DNA of 64,000 bases from LMUY01 sp965276785 (GTDB lineage Bacteria > Pseudomonadota > Alphaproteobacteria > Acetobacterales > Acetobacteraceae), in NCBI GenBank assembly GCA_965276785.1, contig OZ255629.1, forward strand, positions 1,116,001 through 1,180,000, read 5' to 3'. The notes below the pieces were generated by a model. It saw only the letters and a list, made by a program, of their open reading frames with translations, was not told the DNA's origin and ran no database searches. This document shows, piece by piece, positions 53,989-64,000 of the stretch (position 1 is its first letter; each line of letters opens with the position of its first letter). The translations under genes were made by a program, and so were the position numbers.

Positions 53989-55986
53989 CTAACCCCCAGA
54001 CGGATTCCTGACCGTTCGGAGGCCACGGAGCCGTGTCGCAACGGCCGGTTGCTGCAAAAGTTCGCCGGCAAGGCCGGGCAACCGGCGCGACCAATTGGGA
54101 TGCTGGTCCAGCGTCCCGGGCAAGTTTGGCTGCTCCTGCAAGCCGAGCACATCTTCCATGGGAATGATAGCGAGGTCGCAGGCGGCGCTGCCGACATGGT
54201 TCACGGCCGCGTCCACCGCCGCGCCGGGCCGGTCGGGGGGTGGCGGCTCGCCCTGGGCGCTGCCGCTGGCGCGCATGGCGGACCACAGCATCTGCCGATC
54301 CCTGCCGCGCTCGTCCCGCTCGCGTTGCAGGCCGCCGTCGTCGATGGCGCCCACGCGGTGACGCCAAGCGCAATCGTGCCCGCTCCACCAGCCGGCGACG
54401 GTGGCCAGATCGTGCGTGCTGGTCATGGCCACGGCGCCGCGATCCCAGGTCGCGGGGGATTTGAACCCCTGGTCCTGCGCCCGCTCGAACCACAGCACGC
54501 GCATGCCAAGCATGCCGGCGCTGCTGATGCGGCCCTGAAAACCCTCAGGCAGGGTGCCCAGGTCCTCGCCGAGCACCACGGCGCGGTTGCGCAGCGATTC
54601 GAGCCGGATCAGGCGCAGCATGTCATCCACCGGGAAATGCAGGTAAGCGCCCTCGGCCGGCCTGGCGCCGAGGGGCACCATCCACAGCCGCGCCAGGCCC
54701 ATGGCGTGGTCGATCCGCACCCCGCCGGCGTGGCGCATGGCGGCGCGCAACATGTCCAGGTAAACCCGGTAGCCATTCATCTGCAGCCCGCGCGGGGAGA
54801 ACGCAGCCAGCCCCCAATCCTGTCCCTGCGTGTTCAGCAGGTCGGGCGGGGCCCCGACGCTGAGGCCCAGCAGCGTCTGGTCCGGCCAGGCCCAGCATTG
54901 GCTGCCGCCGCTATCCACGCCGACAGCGAGGTCCGATATCAGCCCGATCGGCATGCCCGCTCCGCGCGCGGCGCGCTGGGCGGCGGCCAGGCTGCGGTCG
55001 GCGAGGAACTGGTAGAAGGCGTGCCGCGTCACCTCGCGAGCGTGCCCGGCGGCGAAGGCATGCACCGCCGAGCTGGTGCAATCCGACAACCCGCCGGGCC
55101 AGTCGCGCCAGTGCCACGGGCCACCCTGCGCGACGAAATGGGCGTGCAAGGCCTCGAAGCGGGCATGGCCTTCAAGCGACTCCGCCTGGTTGGCGCGGAA
55201 GGCCTCGAACTCCTGCCACAACGGGGTGCCCTCGGCCGCGTCGAACATCTCGGCCAGCCGGGCAAAGCGCAACCGCGACGCCGCTGGCCAGTCCACCAGG
55301 TCAGCCGCCTCAAGCCGCCGCGCCGCGCGGCCGCTCAGCTCAAGGTCGGCGTGCAGCACATTCAGCAGGGTTCGGCTGGACGGAGAATACGGGCTGAACC
55401 GGTCGGGCGTGGCGGAAAACTGGGCATGCACCGGGCTGATTGAGACGGCGGCCGCACCGCTGCGCGCGGCGTCCGGCACGAACCGGGCCAAAGCGCCGAA
55501 GTCGCCGAGCCCGCCATCGCCGGGCCGCCGCAGCGAATAGAGCTGCACCGCAAGCCCCCAGGGCCGACCCGGCGTGGCGTCGGCCACCGTCCAGCCGCGC
55601 GTGGGAGCCACCGCCAGGGTCACCTCCTCGCCGGCAATGCGCAGCCGGTGGTAACCCGGCACGCCCGGCACCTCAAAGGCAGCGCCGCCCTCGTCGCGGG
55701 CCGAACCGCTAAGCCTTGAGCCGTCTTCCAGCACGATTTCGTAGTGGCCGACCGCCACCGGCAAGCGGATGCGCCCATTCGCGTCGCCCGTAATCAGGGG
55801 CGGCAGATGGCTTGGCTGCCGCACCTCCTGCAGGCTGCCGGCGGTCTCGGCATCATTGCCGGCCGCCAAGCCGAGCGAGGCGAGCACGCTGCGCAGTGAG
55901 TCGTCGCCGACCCGGTGCCAATGCCCGTGGACGTCCTTCCAACTGGGTGCAATCCCGGCCGCCTCGGCCAGTTCATGCAGGCTCAT
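53989..55986 (-). CDS. malQ: 4-alpha-glucanotransferase (amylomaltase, GH77)
   Basis: A 665-residue MalQ. After an N-terminal extension of about 180 residues, the GH77 barrel has PWGLAVQLYSLRRPGDGGLGDFGAL, G-V-R-I-D-H-A-M-G-L (nucleophile), V-L-G-E-D-L-G (acid/base) and S-T-H-D-L. It moves glucan segments between maltodextrins. The frame is open upstream, but ATG 55986 overlaps the treZ stop and starts a sensible N-terminus. It is the bridge between debranched glucan fragments and the trehalose-forming enzymes. Confidence 0.93.
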   Translation of the reverse strand: MSLHELAEAAGIAPSWKDVHGHWHRVGDDSLRSVLASLGLAAGNDAETAGSLQEVRQPSHLPPLITGDANGRIRLPVAVGHYEIVLEDGSRLSGSARDEGGAAFEVPGVPGYHRLRIAGEEVTLAVAPTRGWTVADATPGRPWGLAVQLYSLRRPGDGGLGDFGALARFVPDAARSGAAAVSISPVHAQFSATPDRFSPYSPSSRTLLNVLHADLELSGRAARRLEAADLVDWPAASRLRFARLAEMFDAAEGTPLWQEFEAFRANQAESLEGHARFEALHAHFVAQGGPWHWRDWPGGLSDCTSSAVHAFAAGHAREVTRHAFYQFLADRSLAAAQRAARGAGMPIGLISDLAVGVDSGGSQCWAWPDQTLLGLSVGAPPDLLNTQGQDWGLAAFSPRGLQMNGYRVYLDMLRAAMRHAGGVRIDHAMGLARLWMVPLGARPAEGAYLHFPVDDMLRLIRLESLRNRAVVLGEDLGTLPEGFQGRISSAGMLGMRVLWFERAQDQGFKSPATWDRGAVAMTSTHDLATVAGWWSGHDCAWRHRVGAIDDGGLQRERDERGRDRQMLWSAMRASGSAQGEPPPPDRPGAAVDAAVNHVGSAACDLAIIPMEDVLGLQEQPNLPGTLDQHPNWSRRLPGLAGELLQQPAVATRLRGLRTVRNPSGG

Positions 55987-57719
55987 TCGTCGCTGACGAC
56001 CGCAAAGCTGCTGCGCGGGGGTAGGCGGCTGGCCTCGATCGCGCGGCCCTCCACCCAGGCACCCGCACCCGCGGCGTCCGCCACTACGGCCGCGTCGCCA
56101 AGATTGAGCCACAGCCGCAGCATGCGGCCGTTGCCGAGGCGCCAAGATGCCTGCAGCGCCTTCGGGCCGAGCACCTGCACGCCCACGCTGCGGCACCCCG
56201 GAATGCCGGGAACGATGTGGGCGGCCCGGAACGCCAGCACGCCCGCCATCCACGGCGCCGGGCCGAACTCGGGCACGGAGGCTTGGAACGTGCTGGGCGC
56301 ATTCGGGTCGGGGATCTTGGCACGGCGCTCAGGGTCTTGGAAGGCCGCAAAATGCTTGAACTCCGACCGCCGGCCGTCCCGCACCAGCTTGGCGAGCTCC
56401 TCGTTGTGGTCGGTGAAGAACAGGAATGGCGTCTTGCTGCCGGTTTCCTCTCCCATGAACAGCATCGGGATCATCGGTGTGCACAGCAGAAAGCGCTGGG
56501 CCGCGCGCACCGCGTCGGGGTCAGCGAGCGCCGTCAGCCGCTCGCCCATGGCGCGGTTGCCGATCTGGTCGTGGTTCTGCAGGCAGATCACGAAGGCGGT
56601 GGTGGGCAGATGCCCCGACGGCCCGCCACGCGGCGCGCCTGAGTGCTTGGAGACCTCGCCCTGGTAGACAAAGCCCTCCGCCATGGCGCGGGCCAGTTGA
56701 TGCACCGGGTCCTGGAAGTCCTCGTAATAGCCTTCGCTTTCGTCGGTGAGCAGGACGTGGAAGCAGTGATGCACGTCGTCGGTCCATTGCGCGTCGAAGC
56801 CGGCGGCATCGGGGCCGGTGCGCAGGTGGCGGGCGGCGTTGCCCTCGTGCTCCAGCACGAGATGGACGTGGCGGCCCGGCTCAACCGCAGCGCGGATGCT
56901 GGCGGCGAGTTCGTCGAGGAAGCCAGGGTCGCCGATCGCATGCACGGCGTCGAAGCGCAGGCCGTCGAAGCGATACTCATTGAGCCAATAGATCGCGTTC
57001 TGCTCGAAATACTCCCGCACGGCAGCGCGGCGGAAGTCGATCGCCGCTCCCCAGGGGGTATGCACGTCCTCGCGGAAGAAGCTCTTGGCAAAGGCATGCA
57101 AATAGGCGCCGTCCGGACCGAAATGGTTATAGACCACGTCCAGCATCACCATCAGGCCCAGCCCGTGCGCGGCGTCAATCATCGCCTTGAGCTGGTCGGG
57201 CGTGCCGTAGCTCGACTGCGGCGCGAACGGCAGCACGCCGTCATAGCCCCAGTTATGCTGGCCCGGGAACTGCGCGATCGGCATCAGTTCGATCGCGGTC
57301 ACCCCCAGCTCGGCCAAGCGCGGCAACTGCGCGCGAAGGCCGTCAAAGCCGCCAAACGCGCCGGCATGCAGCTCGTAAATGACGGCCTCATGCCAAGGCC
57401 GCCCACGCCAGCCGGAGTGCTGCCAGGCGTAGCTGCCCGGGTCGACGATGAGGCTTGCGCCATGCACGTCATCGGCCTGCGCGCGCGAGGCGGGATCCGG
57501 GCAGGTCAGGCCGTCCGGCAGGCGATAGCGGTAGCGCTGCCCGGCGGCGGCCGGCAGGTCGGCGCTGTGCCAGCCATCCGGCTCGGCTCCCATGCGGTGC
57601 GGCTCATCGTTTAGCTCCAGCACCATGCTGCCCGCGGACGGCGCCCAAATCCGAAAGCGCGCAATGTCGCCGTCCAATTGGGCTCCGAACGGCAAGGTGT
57701 GGGCAAACCGCTCGGCCAT
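55983..57719 (-). CDS. treZ: malto-oligosyltrehalose trehalohydrolase (GH13)
   Basis: A 578-residue TreZ. The N-terminal beta domain FRIWAPSAGSMVLEL is followed by the barrel with WHEAVIYELHAGAFGGF, V-V-Y-N-H-F-G-P-D-G, D-G-L-R-F-D-A-V-H (nucleophile Asp257), LVLEHEGN (acid/base Glu290) and LQNHDQIGNR. It releases trehalose from the TreY product. Order and spacing (15 bp to glgB, overlap with malQ) show a single operon. Confidence 0.95.
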   Translation of the reverse strand: MAERFAHTLPFGAQLDGDIARFRIWAPSAGSMVLELNDEPHRMGAEPDGWHSADLPAAAGQRYRYRLPDGLTCPDPASRAQADDVHGASLIVDPGSYAWQHSGWRGRPWHEAVIYELHAGAFGGFDGLRAQLPRLAELGVTAIELMPIAQFPGQHNWGYDGVLPFAPQSSYGTPDQLKAMIDAAHGLGLMVMLDVVYNHFGPDGAYLHAFAKSFFREDVHTPWGAAIDFRRAAVREYFEQNAIYWLNEYRFDGLRFDAVHAIGDPGFLDELAASIRAAVEPGRHVHLVLEHEGNAARHLRTGPDAAGFDAQWTDDVHHCFHVLLTDESEGYYEDFQDPVHQLARAMAEGFVYQGEVSKHSGAPRGGPSGHLPTTAFVICLQNHDQIGNRAMGERLTALADPDAVRAAQRFLLCTPMIPMLFMGEETGSKTPFLFFTDHNEELAKLVRDGRRSEFKHFAAFQDPERRAKIPDPNAPSTFQASVPEFGPAPWMAGVLAFRAAHIVPGIPGCRSVGVQVLGPKALQASWRLGNGRMLRLWLNLGDAAVVADAAGAGAWVEGRAIEASRLPPRSSFAVVSDE

Positions 57720-57734
57720 AACAGGCTCCTTGTG

Positions 57735-59916
57735 CTACGGGAGCTCGCCCGCTTGCAGGATGATCGTTGCCAGCGGCGGCAGCGTGAGCAACAGCGAAGC
57801 TGGGAGATCGTGGCTGATGACGTCTTCCGCTTGGACGTGGCCGCCGTTGCCGACGTTGCTGCCGCCATAGAGTCCGGCATCCGTGTTCAGCACTTCCCGC
57901 CAGCCGCCACCTTGCGGCACGCCGAGGCGATAGGCGTAACGCGGCACGGGCGTGAAGTTGCATACGATGAGCACGGGCTCGGTGCCCTCGTCACCGAACC
58001 GTACGTAGGCGAACACGCTTTGGTCCGCATCGTCGATCACCACCCAGCGGAAACCATCGCCACGGCAGTCCCGCTGATGCAAGGCGGGGATGGACTTATA
58101 GGCGGCATTCAGATCGCGCACGGTGGCCTGCACGCCGTGATTGAGCGGGTTGTCGAGCAGGTGCCAGTCGAGCCCGTGGTCGTGGTTCCACTCGCGCCAT
58201 TGCGCGATCTCGCCGCCCATGAACAGCAGCTTCTTGCCCGGATGCGTCCACATAAAGGCGAGATAGGCGCGCAGGTTGGCGAATTTCTGCCAGTCGTCGC
58301 CGGGCATTTTGCCGATCAGCGAGCCCTTGCCATAAACCACCTCGTCATGGCTGAGCGGGAGCACGAACTTCTCGCTGAAGGCATAGACCAGGCCGAACGT
58401 CATCTCGCCATGGTGGTATTTGCGATAGACCGGCTGCTCCTCGACATAATGGAGCGTGTCGTGCATCCAGCCCATGTTCCACTTGTAGTTGAACCCTAAG
58501 CCGCCCTCATCGGCGCTGCGGGTGACGCCCGGCCAGGCGGTGCTCTCCTCGGCCACCAGGATGGCGCCCGGCACGCGCTCGGCGATGGCGCGGCTCAATT
58601 CCTGCAGAAAGCCGACCGACTCCTCGTTTTCGCGGCCGCCCCATCGGTTGGGCACCCACTCGCCCGCCTTGCGGCTGTAATCGCGGTAGAGCATGGAGGC
58701 GACGGCGTCCACGCGGATGCCGTCCACGTGGTAGTGCTCCAGCCAGAACAGGGCGGAGCCGATCAGGAACGCGCGCACCTCATTGCGGCCGAGATTGTAG
58801 ATGAAGGTATTCCACTCAGGATGGAAGCCCTCGCGCGGGTCCTGGTGCTCGTAGAGGGCCGTGCCGTCGAAGCGGGCCAGGCCGTAGGAGTCGGTGGGAA
58901 AATGCGCCGGCACCCAATCCAGGATCAAACCCAGCCCGGCAGCATGGCAGCGGTCCACGAAGCGGGAGAACGCCTCGGGCGAGCCCAGCCGCGCCGAAGG
59001 GGCAAATTGGCCGAGCGGCTGATAGCCCCAGGAGCCGCCGAACGGATGCTCCATGATCGGCATCAGCTCGATATGGGTGAAGCCCATCTTGGCAACGTAA
59101 GCAACGAGCTGGTCGGCCAGCCGGTCCCACGAATCCACACCCATCTGCGCCGCCGGCGACCAGGACCCGGCATGCACTTCGTAAACCGCGATTGGCTGGT
59201 CCTCGGTCTGCCGGGCCGGGCGGCTGGCAAGCCAATCGGCGTCGGTCCAGGGGTAGGGCTGGTCGTCCACCACGATGGACGCAGTCTGCGGCGCGATCTG
59301 GGCGGCCCAGGCCACCGGGTCGGCCTTGAGCGGCAGCACCTCGCCCCAGGGCGCGACGACTTCGTATTTGTACAGCTCACCAGCGGCGATCCGGGGAACA
59401 AACAGCTCCCACACGCCCGGGCCGTGGCGCTTGCGCATCGGATAGCGGCGGCCATCCCAGCCGTTGAAGTCACCCACTACGGACACGCGCTGCGCATTGG
59501 GCGCCCAGACCGCGAAACGCACGCCAGCGATGCCATCGACCACCGCCGGGTGCGCGCCGAGGCAACGGCCGAAGTCGCGGTGGCGGCCCTCGGCGAGCAG
59601 GTAGATGTCCATGTCGCCCAGGATGGGCGGGAACGAGTACGGGTCCTCGGTCTCCCAGGCGGCAGCGCCCTCGCCGACGCGCAGCCGGTAGCTCCCGGTG
59701 GTGGTGACCGCGCCGGCAAAAAAGCCATCCGGGTGCAGCCGGGTAAGCTCGCCCGCGGGCAGGCCGGTGGCACTGTCCACCACGCTCATGCTCAATGCGC
59801 CCGGAATGAACGCCCGCACCGTCCCGTGATGCGGGCCGAGGATGGCGAACGGGTCGCCATGGCGGCCATGCACGATGGCGTCGATGGCGCCGAGGTCGAT
59901 GCCGAGTTCGGTGGTA

Positions 59917-59930
<14 letters not shown>
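57735..59930 (-). CDS. glgB: 1,4-alpha-glucan branching enzyme (GH13)
   Basis: A 731-residue GlgB with the long N-terminal region of the family: GDPFAILGPHHGTVRAFIPGA, then a CBM48 domain VRFAVWAPNAQRVSVVGDFNGWDGR. The barrel follows with GVDSWD...YVAKMGFTHIELMPIMEHPF, D-G-I-R-V-D-A-V-A-S-M-L-Y, LVAEESTAWP and LSHDEVVYGKGS. It makes the alpha-1,6 branches on chains built by GlgE. It starts at ATG 59930, overlapping the treS-maltokinase stop by 14 bp; ATG 59924 is also possible. Confidence 0.96.
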
Positions 59931-63270
<3,340 letters not shown>

Positions 63271-63285
63271 TCGAGCCTCGGTGGG

Positions 63286-64000
63286 TCAGGAAAGTGCGCG
63301 GATGCGCCACATACTATAGGGCCGCGCCGGGTCGAGTCGCGTGAATTGCGCTTTGCCGCGCCAGATCAGGCGCTCGCCGGTGAATAAATCTTCGGCCTCG
63401 AAAGCGGCGGACTCAGGAGCGCCCCAGGTCCAGAACGGAAACTCCCAGCCGGTCTGCTGCGATTGGCCGGGATCGTAAGAAATAGCGACCACGAGCACGT
63501 TGCTGCGATCCGGGGTAGCTTTCAGGAACACGCTCACCGCATCGTTGCCAGCGGGCAGGAAGGTCGCGGTCAGATGCGAATGCAGCGCCGGGTTCGCCCG
63601 GCGGATGCGATTGAGCGCGGTGATCTCGGGCACGATATTGCCGGGACGGTCCCAGTCCCAAGCGCGGATTTGATATTTCTCGCTGTCGAGATACTCCTCC
63701 CGGCCGGGCAGCGGCGTGCCCTCGCAGAGTTCAAAGCCGTTATACACGCCCCACAGCCCCGACAGCGTCGCCGCGAGCGCGGCCCGGACGAGGTAGGCGG
63801 AACGGCCGGCATGCTGCAGGTAAACCGGGTTGATGTCGGGCGTGTTGACGAAGAAGTGCGGCCGGAAAAACTCCCGCGGCCCGGGCTCGGCGAGTTCGGT
63901 CAGGTATTCCTCCATGTCGCGCTTGGTCTCGCGCCAGGTGAAATAGCTATAGGATTGGCTGAAGCCGGCCTTGGCGAGGCGATACATCACCTTCGGCCGG
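63286..64000 (-). CDS. glgE: alpha-1,4-glucan:maltose-1-phosphate maltosyltransferase (GlgE), C-terminal part
   Basis: The last 238 residues of a protein that continues beyond the right edge. It matches the GlgE C-terminal half: YRLAKAGFSQSYSYFTWR, ELAEPGPREFFRPHFFVNTPDINP, then YNGFELCEGTP, SEKYQIRAWDWDRPGNI and the C-terminal beta domain. GlgE extends alpha-glucan with maltosyl units from maltose-1-phosphate. The active-site aspartate and glutamate lie in the missing part. It is the most upstream gene of the operon that is visible. Confidence 0.93.
   Translation of the reverse strand, partial: RPKVMYRLAKAGFSQSYSYFTWRETKRDMEEYLTELAEPGPREFFRPHFFVNTPDINPVYLQHAGRSAYLVRAALAATLSGLWGVYNGFELCEGTPLPGREEYLDSEKYQIRAWDWDRPGNIVPEITALNRIRRANPALHSHLTATFLPAGNDAVSVFLKATPDRSNVLVVAISYDPGQSQQTGWEFPFWTWGAPESAAFEAEDLFTGERLIWRGKAQFTRLDPARPYSMWRIRALS

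Noticed and set aside
52036..55443. Plus-strand frames of 611 and 520 codons opposite treY and malQ
   Set aside because: Antisense shadows of well-supported GH13/GH77 genes; compositionally biased, no domains.

Overview
The window is GC-rich, tightly packed DNA of an alphaproteobacterium. The best guess is a member of the Acetobacteraceae (Rhodospirillales). The reasons are a very large AIDA-type repeat protein ending in a Hint domain, a regulatory PTS without a sugar permease (HprK, RapZ, EIIA-Man, HPr, enzyme I), and a GlgE-type trehalose/glycogen cluster. The family assignment is an inference from gene content. No rRNA, phage, insertion sequence or CRISPR array was seen. There is one tRNA gene, tRNA-Leu(CAG).

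Region by region. 1-9.9 kb is an exopolysaccharide locus that continues off the left edge. It holds three glycosyltransferases, a secreted GH16 glycanase, a WcaF-like acetyltransferase, the initiating sugar-phosphate transferase, a GDP-mannose 3,5-epimerase and a Wzc-type tyrosine autokinase. 10-15.2 kb holds a Uma2 nuclease-fold protein, a secreted alpha/beta hydrolase, an RhlE-like DEAD-box helicase and, convergent with it, NAD-dependent DNA ligase. 15.4-19.4 kb is the PTS operon hprK-rapZ-EIIA-HPr-EI. 19.4-22.9 kb is the Hint/AIDA-repeat protein; its last seven codons lie in a palindromic repeat. 23-28.7 kb has an SDR enzyme, a CheB/CheR/PAS/HWE-kinase hybrid coupled to a Crp/Fnr regulator, a DUF971 protein and an L,D-transpeptidase. 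28.7-32 kb has a Dpp/Opp-type ABC ATPase and two permeases without a binding protein. 32-34.6 kb is a chain of overlapping genes hicA-hicB-rnd-SDR-thioesterase behind tRNA-Leu. 34.7-42.7 kb has an NDUFA9-like protein and gltD/gltB split by a small DUF4258/DUF2283 pair, followed by a manganese-cupin.

42.7-43.6 kb is a patch of decay: a ParE toxin with a nonsense codon beside its antitoxin, and a broken SEC-C motif gene. 43.7-46.3 kb has a GNAT-MazG fusion, a tartrate dehydrogenase-like enzyme and a coiled-coil protein built from 21-bp repeats. 46.4-49.7 kb is a second Dpp/Opp transporter, with a binding protein and two permeases but no ATPase. 49.8-64 kb is one long minus-strand cluster: glgE (cut by the window edge), treS-maltokinase, glgB, treZ, malQ, treY, otsA. 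Together these convert trehalose to maltose, maltose-1-phosphate and alpha-glucan, and alpha-glucan back to trehalose; otsA is a separate entry to trehalose-6-phosphate.

The strongest oddities are the repeat elements that supply gene ends, the small gene pair with a likely frameshift inside the glutamate synthase locus, the GNAT-MazG fusion, the degenerate CheB domain, the two complementary half transporters and the cupin with the metal-ligand pattern of hydroxynitrile lyases. I did not find a clear candidate for an entirely new multi-gene system.
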